5,924 nucleotides of DNA from Bacillota bacterium (lineage in GTDB: Bacteria > Bacillota > Clostridia > Oscillospirales > Acutalibacteraceae): assembly GCA_023458915.1 (NCBI GenBank), contig JAEWWM010000001.1:1-5924 (forward strand), read 5' to 3'. The notes beneath the pieces are model-generated. The model did not search any database. It was given only the letters and a program-made list of their open reading frames with translations, and was not told where the DNA came from. Below, piece after piece: positions 1 through 5,924 of this stretch (position 1 is its first letter; every line of letters begins with the position of its first letter). The position numbers were made by a program, and so were the translations under genes.

Positions 1-630
1 ATCGTCGATGGGGTAAAAGAAATTGCGCAAAACTATGATGTTGACGGCATTCATTTTGATGATTATTTTTATCCGGAAGAAAAAAATATGACTTCAAAAG
101 ACTGCGCTTATGAAGAATATTTGAAAAATTCGAAAGAAAAATTAAATCTTCAGAACTGGCGCAAACAACACATAAACGCTCTGATAAAAGAAGCACATGC
201 AACTGTAAAATCAGTAAACTCTAAAATTTTATTTGGCGTTTCTCCGTCGGGGAATATAAAAGAATGTTATGAAGCGGGAGCGGATGTAAAACTCTGGGCT
301 TCAGAAAACGGCTATATTGATTACCTTTGCCCGCAAATTTATTGGAGTATAAATTTTCCGGAAATGCCCTTTGAAAAAACCGCTAATGAGTGGAAAAATA
401 TTCTTAAAAACAGCAAAATAAAACTCTACAGTGGTTTAGCGCTTTATAAAGTTAACTCAGATCTCGATGCAGGAACGTGGAAAAATTGCAATAATGTGCT
501 CGAAAAGGAGCTTAAAATCATAAAAAACCTGAACTACGATGGACTAATTTTATATTCTTGGAATTTTTTAAACGCTTCCCACACTAAAGAAGAAATTATC
601 AATTTCGAAGAAGAGCTTGCGAAAAATTAA
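1..630 (+). CDS. GHL10/DUF187 family glycoside hydrolase-like protein, C-terminal part (5' truncated)
   Basis: The frame is open from the first base, so the gene begins upstream; 209 residues plus a TAA stop are visible. The first in-frame ATG, at 88, is not the true start, because the family's hallmark segment (DGIHFDDYFYP, visible residues 15-25) lies before it. Other family signatures follow: NWR near residue 53, a strand reading FGVSPSGN, IDYLCPQIYW, GLALYK, and DGLILYSWNFL near the end. These fit the C-terminal half of a TIM barrel of the 'glycosyl hydrolase-like 10' family (YngK; E. coli YddW/DigH). DigH is known to cut glycan strands of peptidoglycan stripped of stem peptides, so a cell-wall role is plausible here but inferred. 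The protein ends right after the barrel, with no C-terminal SLH or wall-binding domain. Signal peptide and N-terminal half cannot be seen. It converges on the Ser-rich gene. Confidence -1.
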   Translation: MVDGVKEIAQNYDVDGIHFDDYFYPEEKNMTSKDCAYEEYLKNSKEKLNLQNWRKQHINALIKEAHATVKSVNSKILFGVSPSGNIKECYEAGADVKLWASENGYIDYLCPQIYWSINFPEMPFEKTANEWKNILKNSKIKLYSGLALYKVNSDLDAGTWKNCNNVLEKELKIIKNLNYDGLILYSWNFLNASHTKEEIINFEEELAKN

Positions 631-740
631 AGTGTGAATTTTTATTCCCAAATTAAAAAGACATAAAGCCGGTAATAACTCTACGCCCTCTTTTAAAAAA
701 CCTAGTTGTAGTTACAAAATCTTTTCCCCCAATTTTTATA

Positions 741-929
741 TTATCCTTCAATATACTTTATTGAATTCCAACGTAACTTATCATATATACTTGAAGCAGA
801 TATTTTTTTAGAGAATCTAACTGATCTTGAAGAATTTTTCATTAATTTTGAAATACTATCTTTATCGTTACCTTGATGCTCAAATAGTTTCACAAATTTT
901 TCATTAGCGTAAGTTTTTTGCAAAAATAT
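741..929 (-). pseudogene. Frame-shifted C-terminal tail of the Ser-rich secreted protein
   Basis: This open frame lies directly beyond the stop of the 904-1764 gene, in the +1 frame relative to it. It opens just after a stop at 930-932 and overlaps the end of the upstream frame by about 26 bp. Its only early start would be a TTG at 921-923, with no Shine-Dalgarno sequence before it, so independent translation is unlikely. Removing one base from the A6 run (914-919; six Ts on the plus strand) or the neighbouring T5 run (922-926) joins the frames. The reading becomes NIFAKTYANEKFVKLFEHQ and on to a TAA at 741, giving one protein of 340 residues. The tail is Ser/Lys-rich and hydrophilic, with no motif I recognise. 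It may be a true frameshift mutation, a sequencing or assembly indel, or simply noncoding DNA. Confidence -1.
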
Positions 930-1764
930 TTAATCTATCTGTATGCCTGTCTAGAATATTTACTAAATTTATAAAATATTCTTTGCTACCAACTAAAATT
1001 CCAACCCCTAAAAGTCCGTTTCGACTCGAAGATAAGACTAACTCATTATTTTTAGCCGCATTAATAATAGCATTATAAGTTGCACCTTTTTGTTTCCAAT
1101 TAAGATTCACATTATTAATAGCATCATCAGCTGTACCTTTTTGTTTCAATTGTTTTTGTTTCCATTGTTCCCAATTGGCTTCCTTGGCAATGGACAAGTC
1201 GGCATATATGGCGTTGCACCCAGTAGCATTCTGGGCAGCCTTCCAGGCGGCATCCCCAGAAGCCAGAGTGTTAACCCGATTGTCAATATACGGCGAGGAA
1301 CATTTGAAGTTTCTTTTCCAAAAATTATATTCTAAAGCCTGAAGAGCAGCCTTCCGAATGGCAGCCTTGGGAGCGTGGGAGGCGACATCCATGGCGCCGT
1401 AATAAGCCTTCCAAAAACCACTCCACTTTTGGCGTATCAAAGCTAGTAGATCTGCTTCTTTTTTTTCATATCCTTTATCACCTAAATTCCAGCCCTCTGG
1501 CAGCGGCTTTAACAGACTTTCTATCGTAGAACTGGAACTGGAACTGGAACTGGAACTAGAGCTTGAACTTGAGCTTGAACTGCTTGAGCTCAATGAAGAG
1601 CTTGAAGAGCTTGAAGAGCTGCTCGATTGTGTCGTTGTTTTTGGTTTTTTATCTCCTCCGCCATTAAACATAGCATTTACAACTGAATATAACGAAATAG
1701 AAACACCTACTACTGCTGAAAGCGCGATTGATAAGACTTTTTTGCCAATTTTCTGATTTTTCAT
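904..1764 (-). CDS. Secreted Ser-rich protein of unknown function (signal peptide, polyserine linker, Trp/Lys/Ala-rich domain)
   Basis: I do not recognise the family. The 286-residue product starts at ATG 1764, preceded by a weak AAGGG site about 13 bases upstream. Residues 1-31 form a Sec signal peptide: a lysine-rich start, a hydrophobic core at about 10-29, and a likely cleavage after VNA31. A short GGG/Lys/Thr segment follows, then a polyserine tract at residues 47-79 (32 Ser, 1 Leu), and a soluble domain from about 85 to the end. That domain is rich in Trp (W92, 114, 118, 149, 174, 198, 201, 223), Lys and Ala, looks largely helical, and has two cysteines (C155, C183) that could form a disulfide once exported. 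A 17-residue module starting KQKG is repeated at 207 and 224. No LPXTG, SLH, dockerin or transmembrane anchor is visible. The C-terminus may be cut short by a frameshift (see 741-929). The gene is flanked by AT-rich DNA and appears monocistronic. Polyserine linkers join domains in surface enzymes of gut Ruminococcaceae, but no catalytic domain is recognisable here, so any adhesion or binding role is a guess. Confidence -1.
   Translation of the reverse strand: MKNQKIGKKVLSIALSAVVGVSISLYSVVNAMFNGGGDKKPKTTTQSSSSSSSSSSSLSSSSSSSSSSSSSSSSSSSSSTIESLLKPLPEGWNLGDKGYEKKEADLLALIRQKWSGFWKAYYGAMDVASHAPKAAIRKAALQALEYNFWKRNFKCSSPYIDNRVNTLASGDAAWKAAQNATGCNAIYADLSIAKEANWEQWKQKQLKQKGTADDAINNVNLNWKQKGATYNAIINAAKNNELVLSSSRNGLLGVGILVGSKEYFINLVNILDRHTDRLNIFAKNLR
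1066..1147 (-). repeat. Degenerate 51-bp direct repeat (17-codon module) inside the Ser-rich gene
   Basis: The segments 1066-1096 and 1117-1147 match at 27 of 31 positions by eye and are exactly 51 bp apart. The period is 17 codons, so the frame is kept. On the coding strand each unit begins with KQKG and carries a spaced A-I (KQKGTADDAI at residues 207-216, KQKGATYNAI at 224-233). WKQK also occurs just before the first unit, at residues 201-204, which hints at an older and more diverged copy. This looks like an internal tandem duplication of a helical module, not a mobile element. Confidence -1.
1528..1626 (-). repeat. Polyserine-coding tract of 33 codons, made of short in-frame sub-repeats
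   Basis: Read on the minus strand, the tract encodes 11 Ser, 1 Leu (TTG), then 21 Ser. It is not a homocodon run: five of the six Ser codons are common (AGC, AGT, TCA, TCC, TCT), plus one TCG. They are arranged in small tandem units, namely AGCTCTTCA (9 bp) near the 5' end and AGTTCC (6 bp, four copies) near the 3' end. Both unit lengths are multiples of three, so gain or loss of units would change linker length without shifting frame. The tract sits between the signal peptide and the soluble domain, as a flexible spacer would. Confidence -1.
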
Positions 1765-1860
1765 AAAACTTTAAGTTCCCTTTTTTGATTAAATTTAAAA
1801 TTATTTTATTACAATTCTAATCCTATCATAAAATTTATAAAATTTCTCGGACTTTAATAA

Positions 1861-1889
1861 TTTCTATTTTTTAAACATTTTTTAATCAA
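1861..1889 (-). promoter_or_regulatory. Candidate sigma-A-type promoter for the Ser-rich gene
   Basis: On the minus strand TTGATT (1884-1889) and TAGAAA (1861-1866) are separated by 17 bp. Each hexamer matches the vegetative consensus at 4 of 6 positions. It would leave a leader of roughly 90 bases before ATG 1764. The whole stretch is very AT-rich, so such a match can arise by chance. Confidence is low. Confidence -1.
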
Positions 1890-1927
1890 TTTTGTTATAT
1901 TTTTAGCTATGCATAATAAAAGAAAGC

Positions 1928-1958
1928 AAAAAAATATCCCTAGTTTTTCACTAGGGAT
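1928..1958 (-). terminator. Rho-independent terminator of the spoIVA operon
   Basis: A perfect 8-bp stem, ATCCCTAG (1936-1943) with CTAGGGAT (1951-1958), closes a 7-base loop. On the minus strand it is followed by one A and then seven Ts (1934-1928). It begins 17 bases after the spoIVA stop codon, the expected place for the end of the deacetylase-sipL-spoIVA transcript. It also separates that operon from the Ser-rich gene on the same strand. Confidence -1.
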
Positions 1959-1975
1959 TGTTTCAGCTTTAAGCT

Positions 1976-3454
1976 TTATAAAATAATACAGATTAGACCG
2001 TTGCAGCCTTCATTTATAACTCTTTCTATAGTTTCTTTGATTTTATTTCGCGCATCGCCGGGCATACGGTAAAGTTTATTATGTAGCCCTTCATTTACAA
2101 GTTCATGAAGTGATTTGCCAAAGATGTTCGATTCCCATATTTTTGACGGGTTTTCTTCGAACTCGCGCAGCAAATACATTACGAGCTCTTCGGATTGCTG
2201 CTCTGAACCAACTATAGGAGTTACTTCTGTTTGGATTTTGGTTTTCAACATGTGAACTGATGGTGCAGAGGCACGCAGCCTGATCCCATATTTGCCATTT
2301 TGTTTTATAATTTCAGGTTCATCAAGGCTAAGTTCTTCCATTGAGGGTAATACAATGCCATAGCCTGTTTCATCAACTTCATCGTAAGCTGCGGCAATTT
2401 TTTGATATTTTTCTTTAAGCCTTGCGAGATCCATCATGGAATCCATAAGGTCGCTTTCATCTTTTATCTCTATTCCGGTTTTTTCGCCCATTATTTTATA
2501 GAAAAGACTGGGTTCAAGCGCTAATTTTACTCTTGCGTTTCCCCTTCCCAGGTCTATTGAAGATATTTCTGAGCCTATTATGTGTTCGCATTTTGAAAGC
2601 CCATCAATTAGTTTTTGTATTTCGTTTATCTTGGTTATTTCTTTTGCGGCATTATTTATGCAGTTATAAACGCAGCTCCTAAGCCAATGATCTTTTTCAA
2701 GCGATGATAACCAACTGGGCATATCTATTTTTATTTCTTTTACGGGAAATTCGAAAAGAATCTCTGCTAAAATCCTTTTTATTTCGTTTTCATTAAGAGT
2801 AGTGCAATTTACAGCCAAAACAGGTACGTTATATTTTTGCGAAAGATTTGATTCAAGGTTTTTTGTAGCTTCTGAATACGGACTCGTGCTGTTAAGAAGA
2901 ACAATAAACGGCTTGTTGATATCTTTAAGCTCGCTTATAACCCTATCTTCAGCTTCTTCATATTCATTTCGATCAATGTCGCTTATACTGCCGTCTGTTG
3001 TAATAACAAGCCCGATAGTTGAGTGGTCATTAATAACTTTTTTGGTTCCTATTTCCGCTGCCATGTTGAAGGGTATTTCTTCATTAAACCACGGTGTCAT
3101 TACCATACGAGGCTGGTCGTTTTCAATGTAACCTAGTGCACTCGGGACTATATACCCAACGCAATCAATCATGCGTGCGTTAAAGCTTGCAGCTCCGCCA
3201 ACATTTACTTCAACTCCATCTTCCGGGATGAACTTTGGCTCTGTTGTCATAATTGTGCGCCCGGCTGCGGACTGCGGGAGCTCATCAATCGCTCTTTCTT
3301 TTTGGCTTTGACTTGGGATATTTGGTATCACAAGCGTATCCATAAATCTTTTAATAAATGTGGATTTACCGGTCCTGACCGGTCCGACGACACCAATATA
3401 TATGTCGCCATTTGTTCTTTGGGATATGTCTTGATAGATGTTACGTTCTTCCAC
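1976..3454 (-). CDS. spoIVA: Stage IV sporulation protein A (coat morphogenetic ATPase)
   Basis: SpoIVA binds and hydrolyses ATP and polymerises on the mother-cell face of the outer forespore membrane, making the basement layer for coat assembly and supporting cortex formation. The product is 492 residues, the same length as B. subtilis SpoIVA as I recall it, and resembles it from end to end. Visible motifs are the Walker A loop GPVRTGKS (residues 24-31, K30), the conserved MTTEPKF threonines (T70, T71), the Walker B-like ARMIDCVGY (D97), STIGLVITTDG, and NSTSPYSE where a G4 motif would be. The C-terminal region keeps SLDEPEII, SEELV, and the hydrophobic end GLICIIL. In B. subtilis the C-terminus is needed for membrane targeting with SpoVM. 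The start is GTG at 3454, chosen because a strong GGGAGG lies 7 bases upstream and the N-terminus then aligns with the family. It is the last gene of the apparent operon, 59 bp after sipL. Control by sigma-E is known for the family but no promoter is evident here. Confidence -1.
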   Translation of the reverse strand: MEERNIYQDISQRTNGDIYIGVVGPVRTGKSTFIKRFMDTLVIPNIPSQSQKERAIDELPQSAAGRTIMTTEPKFIPEDGVEVNVGGAASFNARMIDCVGYIVPSALGYIENDQPRMVMTPWFNEEIPFNMAAEIGTKKVINDHSTIGLVITTDGSISDIDRNEYEEAEDRVISELKDINKPFIVLLNSTSPYSEATKNLESNLSQKYNVPVLAVNCTTLNENEIKRILAEILFEFPVKEIKIDMPSWLSSLEKDHWLRSCVYNCINNAAKEITKINEIQKLIDGLSKCEHIIGSEISSIDLGRGNARVKLALEPSLFYKIMGEKTGIEIKDESDLMDSMMDLARLKEKYQKIAAAYDEVDETGYGIVLPSMEELSLDEPEIIKQNGKYGIRLRASAPSVHMLKTKIQTEVTPIVGSEQQSEELVMYLLREFEENPSKIWESNIFGKSLHELVNEGLHNKLYRMPGDARNKIKETIERVINEGCNGLICIIL

Positions 3455-3461
3455 TTTTTTT

Positions 3462-3467
3462 CCTCCC
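3462..3467 (-). promoter_or_regulatory. Ribosome binding site fixing the GTG start of spoIVA
   Basis: GGGAGG on the minus strand is followed by seven As and then GTG at 3454. It decides the start, because no ATG lies at this position and the GTG-initiated protein has the conserved N-terminus of SpoIVA. Confidence -1.
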
Positions 3468-3513
3468 GAAATATGAGAATTATTTGGGTTATTTATAAAT
3501 TTATTTAAATAAG

Positions 3514-5055
3514 CTATCTCATTGGAATAAGAAGCATACCGCTTTTTGGAGCTGTATCTTCTGAAATGTCATTTTCCTGCTTAATGGCGTTTACAGATGT
3601 GTAGTATTTTCTTGCTATGTTCCAGAGCGGCTCGCCTTTGGCAGCAAAATATATTGTAAGAGAAGCATCTGAATCTTTGCCAGTAGGGGACGATTCATCG
3701 ACCTCGGCAGAGGTTACCATGTTGTGCTTTTGGTTTGAGTAAATTGTCCCGTAAACGCTAAAGTCTATTTTTATGTCCACAGTATTATCTTGTGGTATGC
3801 TGTAGCCAATAGATATAGGGACAATTGTTATTTCCGCTGTGATATCCCCAGGAATTTCGCTGAGTTCTTTGCTGTGGCTGAACTCAATTATTCTTTCAAT
3901 GTAAAATGGAATATTGTCCATATCGAGCGCTAAAATGCATAGATTCATTTTACCTTTAAATTCAAGTTTATTATCTTGACGCGTGGCAGTCGCTGAACAT
4001 GCATCACTCCATACATCAACTATCTTAGACGCGTTAGTTTCAGGAAGATCTACCGAACATTTATGGCTAAAATTTTCTTTTATAACGTCTATAAGTTTGC
4101 TTAACTTCAACTGACTACGCTCGGTTTTAAGGTCATGGTCGGTTGAATAAATATCCGAAACAATCCCGAGCTCTTTGTTGACGTACGCCATAACAGTAGC
4201 CGCAATTTTTATTTCTGCCGATATCATACCGGGGGTTTCTTCGTTATCAGGGTGAATCTCCTCATCATGCCCGAGGACTTCGCCAGTTATAACAAAAGTA
4301 CTATCTTCGCCTGCACCAGGCACATCTACAATTTGGCTTATCGGAATTGAATACTCCATAGTTTGAAGATTTCCGGAAGAAAGGTCATCCATATACAGAA
4401 TCTTGATGATTGCCTCGCCTTTAACAACAACTTTATTCTGCATAGTTTTGTAATCACCAAGCACAAGCGAGACATCTGACCTTATAATCATTTCCGGAAT
4501 GGGTTTATTTTCGGGAATTTCGAGCATTTCATTTATTGAAAACTGCTGTTGCCCCATTCCGACTAAATTGCTTTCAACTGTATTTCTAATTTTTTGTTGA
4601 ATATCTTTTCCACTCACGCAGCAGGAAACGTTCACTGAATTTTTACTATAAATTTTTGCGCATATTGAAAACGCGCCATGGATATCCACTTTTCTTGAAC
4701 TTACAGCGCGGCAATTTATGTATTCAGTGCGTGCAGAAGTCAACGCAACTGCATTTTCAGGCGTTGTACGAATATCAATTGATGATGAAAACGGAGCGGA
4801 ATTTTCACAGCATCGAATTCTCATGGAATCTGAATCCAGGTAAATAATACGAATGTGCGCCGTCCCCTCTACATTAAGGCGGTCTCCCGAAACATTTCTG
4901 GCAGTTATATGAGGGCAGACCTGGCATTTTAAAATTCTTTGAATATCAGGACAGTAATCCGGCAGTGAAAAATCAATATCCACAGGTATTTCATGGCATC
5001 CTTCAAATTCAAGGTTACGCACAGATAAGTTATCTTTACTTACGTCATAATTCAT
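3514..5055 (-). CDS. sipL: SipL-like SpoIVA-interacting protein (DUF3794/SPOCS domains plus C-terminal LysM)
   Basis: In C. difficile, SipL binds SpoIVA, needs its LysM domain to do so, and is required for the coat to localise around the forespore; it takes the place of SpoVID. The 513-residue product has the matching architecture. A first DUF3794-like domain (about residues 15-135) carries the signature LPDYCPDIQRILKC (31-44). A second (about 172-300) has LEIPENKP, KVVVKGEAIIKILYMD and SIPISQIVDVPGAG. A third, weaker one lies at about 315-440. A Ser/Asp linker (about 450-464) leads to a LysM at 465-513, with GEPLWNIA in place of the usual GDTLWxIA, ending in LLIPMR. There is no signal peptide or membrane segment, as expected for a mother-cell cytosolic protein. 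The frame is open back to 5148, inside the deacetylase gene, but ATG 5055 has the good ribosome binding site and starts just before the conserved domain. It lies 65 bp after the deacetylase and 59 bp before spoIVA. The main alternative is another DUF3794-LysM sporulation protein; the neighbouring spoIVA favours SipL. Confidence -1.
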   Translation of the reverse strand: MNYDVSKDNLSVRNLEFEGCHEIPVDIDFSLPDYCPDIQRILKCQVCPHITARNVSGDRLNVEGTAHIRIIYLDSDSMRIRCCENSAPFSSSIDIRTTPENAVALTSARTEYINCRAVSSRKVDIHGAFSICAKIYSKNSVNVSCCVSGKDIQQKIRNTVESNLVGMGQQQFSINEMLEIPENKPIPEMIIRSDVSLVLGDYKTMQNKVVVKGEAIIKILYMDDLSSGNLQTMEYSIPISQIVDVPGAGEDSTFVITGEVLGHDEEIHPDNEETPGMISAEIKIAATVMAYVNKELGIVSDIYSTDHDLKTERSQLKLSKLIDVIKENFSHKCSVDLPETNASKIVDVWSDACSATATRQDNKLEFKGKMNLCILALDMDNIPFYIERIIEFSHSKELSEIPGDITAEITIVPISIGYSIPQDNTVDIKIDFSVYGTIYSNQKHNMVTSAEVDESSPTGKDSDASLTIYFAAKGEPLWNIARKYYTSVNAIKQENDISEDTAPKSGMLLIPMR

Positions 5056-5060
5056 TTTGG

Positions 5061-5070
5061 ACCTCTCCTC
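5061..5070 (-). promoter_or_regulatory. Ribosome binding site deciding the sipL start
   Basis: The minus strand reads GAGGAGAGGT, 5 bases before ATG 5055. The longer alternative start at 5148 would overlap the deacetylase by 28 bp and add 31 residues without family-like features, so the internal ATG is preferred. Confidence -1.
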
Positions 5071-5120
5071 GTTTTGCATAGTATTAAATGTTATTCGCAC
5101 AAAATTTAATTTATTACTTT

Positions 5121-5906
5121 TTACGGTTGGGTATTTTGCTGTGTACACTGTTCATTTGAACATATTTGCTTACCCTGACTATCAATTGTGTAGTTTTCTT
5201 TATGAATTATTTCTGAAATAGGGATAATCTGATATCCTTCAGCTTTAATCATATCGATTATTCTCGGAAGAGCTTCAGGCGTGTTTTTTGCTCCGTTATG
5301 CATCAAAATTATAGACCCCGGTTTAATTTTGCTCTTAATTCTTCTAACCATATCGTCAGGCGTCGGGTCTTTCCAATCGAGGCTGTCGACATCCCATTGG
5401 ATACAGTGCATTTTAAGCTCATTTGTGGACTCAACAACGCAGTTATTATAATCGCCGTAAGGGGGGCGAAATAAAGTTGGGCGTGCGCCTCCTGCTGCTT
5501 CTATTTTTTTGTTGCAGTCTTCTATCTGAGCAGTGACTTTGTCTTTTTCAAGCTTTGGAAGATGCGGGTGAGTGTCGGAATGGTTACCAACGTCATGACC
5601 GGCATCTTTAATAGATTTTACTGATTTAGGGTATTTTTCTGCCCAAAATCCAACTAAAAAGAAAGTACTTTTGACACCTTTATCGGCTAAAATATCAAGA
5701 AGTGTTTTGGTTTGCTCATTACCCCACGCAGCATCGAACGAAAGGCTTACAACTTTATCTTTTCTATCAACGCAGTAAATCGGCAGTTTGCGATTTTTCG
5801 CCATAAAAATATTGCCCTGCAGCGATATCAACCCCGAAACTATCGCTGTTATAAGGCAACCCGTAATAATCATAAGCCTCTTTCGGTTTATTATAAAAAC
5901 TTTCAT
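5121..5906 (-). CDS. PdaB-like sporulation polysaccharide deacetylase (CE4 family)
   Basis: CE4 enzymes remove N-acetyl (or related) groups from peptidoglycan or chitin-like sugars; PdaB and PdaA act in spore formation. The 261-residue product has a basic N-terminus and one hydrophobic segment (about residues 11-30), so it is probably a membrane-anchored or exported protein with its catalytic domain outside the cytoplasm. The CE4 motifs occur in order: motif 1 SFDAAWG (56-62), motif 2 HSDTH (109-113), motif 3 RPPYG (147-151), motif 4 WDVDSLDW (171-178), motif 5 LMH (201-203). Motif 1 keeps the catalytic-base aspartate (D58) but has Ala59 where TFDD enzymes have the metal-binding Asp. This resembles B. 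subtilis PdaB (FDISWG), although that protein, as I recall it, lacks the metal-binding histidines kept here. The last 25 or so residues form a polar tail with two cysteines. ATG 5906 is preceded by AAGGAGG 10 bases upstream. It is the first visible gene of the sipL-spoIVA block; activity and substrate are inferred. Confidence -1.
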   Translation of the reverse strand: MKVFIINRKRLMIITGCLITAIVSGLISLQGNIFMAKNRKLPIYCVDRKDKVVSLSFDAAWGNEQTKTLLDILADKGVKSTFFLVGFWAEKYPKSVKSIKDAGHDVGNHSDTHPHLPKLEKDKVTAQIEDCNKKIEAAGGARPTLFRPPYGDYNNCVVESTNELKMHCIQWDVDSLDWKDPTPDDMVRRIKSKIKPGSIILMHNGAKNTPEALPRIIDMIKAEGYQIIPISEIIHKENYTIDSQGKQICSNEQCTQQNTQP

Positions 5907-5916
5907 ATCCTATAAT

Positions 5917-5923
5917 CCTCCTT
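5917..5923 (-). promoter_or_regulatory. Ribosome binding site of the PdaB-like deacetylase
   Basis: AAGGAGG on the minus strand, 10 bases before ATG 5906. The window ends right after it, so the promoter, and any further upstream genes of the operon, cannot be seen. Confidence -1.
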
Positions 5924-5924
5924 G

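Noticed and set aside
747..765. Hairpin TTCAATA/TATTGAA with a 5-base loop as a terminator between the convergent genes
   Set aside because: The stem is almost all A-T and neither strand has a proper T-run after it. The TTGTA/TACAA hairpin at 706-717 has a loop of only two bases and is also unconvincing.
912..918. A classical -1 slippery heptamer, A AAA AAC, in the correct phase near the end of the Ser-rich gene
   Set aside because: A -1 shift there runs into a TGA stop after about seven codons. The long open tail at 741-923 is in the +1 frame, so this heptamer does not explain it.
1090..1335. Plus-strand open frame of 81 codons
   Set aside because: It lies antisense inside the Ser-rich gene, has no ribosome binding site that stands out, and its translation looks like an antisense shadow.
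2802..3131. Plus-strand open frame of 109 codons
   Set aside because: It is fully antisense to the strongly conserved SpoIVA coding region; the same holds for 3302-3508 against spoIVA and the spacer, 4656-4847 against sipL, and 5712-5915 against the deacetylase.
3455..3513. Sigma-E-like -10 (CATATTTC) in the sipL-spoIVA gap
   Set aside because: Transcription from it would begin inside or beside the spoIVA ribosome binding site, and no good -35 is present at the right distance. The sipL leader (5056-5120) likewise holds only weak CATTTAAT-type matches.
5056..5148. N-terminal extension of sipL to an ATG at 5148
   Set aside because: It overlaps the deacetylase, adds residues unlike the family, and ignores the strong ribosome binding site in front of ATG 5055.

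Overview
This window looks like chromosomal DNA from a low-GC, endospore-forming member of the Clostridia, probably an Oscillospiraceae/Ruminococcaceae-type gut bacterium. The evidence is the AT-rich coding and intergenic DNA, strong GGAGG-type ribosome binding sites, a near full-length SpoIVA, a SipL-like DUF3794+LysM protein (the clostridial counterpart of SpoVID), and a secreted protein with a long polyserine linker. The family or genus is inferred and cannot be fixed from the sequence.

Layout from left to right: (1) 1-630, plus strand: the 3' part of a GHL10/DUF187 glycoside hydrolase-like gene whose start lies outside the window. (2) 631-740: a short AT-rich convergent gap with no convincing terminator. 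(3) 741-1764, minus strand: a gene for a secreted or surface protein. It has a signal peptide, a 33-residue polyserine tract and a Trp/Lys/Ala-rich domain of unrecognised family. Its main frame stops at 904, and a second open frame (741-929) looks like its shifted C-terminal tail. (4) 1765-1975: very AT-rich spacer holding a possible promoter for that gene and the rho-independent terminator of the sporulation operon. (5) 1976-5906, minus strand: three genes in one direction, transcribed as PdaB-like polysaccharide deacetylase, then sipL-like, then spoIVA, with gaps of about 60 bp and no internal terminator.

The three-gene block is the functional core. In known systems SpoIVA is the ATPase that polymerises on the outer forespore membrane as the coat basement layer. 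SipL binds SpoIVA through its C-terminal LysM region and couples coat to forespore. CE4 deacetylases of the PdaB/PdaA type act on cortex or spore peptidoglycan. Placing all three in one apparent operon ties coat-base assembly to cortex modification. The Ser-rich gene and the hydrolase on the left look like separate transcription units, and the Ser-rich gene has features of a variable accessory locus. I found no tRNA, rRNA, CRISPR array, IS element or phage feature. I see no clear evidence for a wholly new system. The least explained object is the Ser-rich secreted protein with its frame-broken tail.
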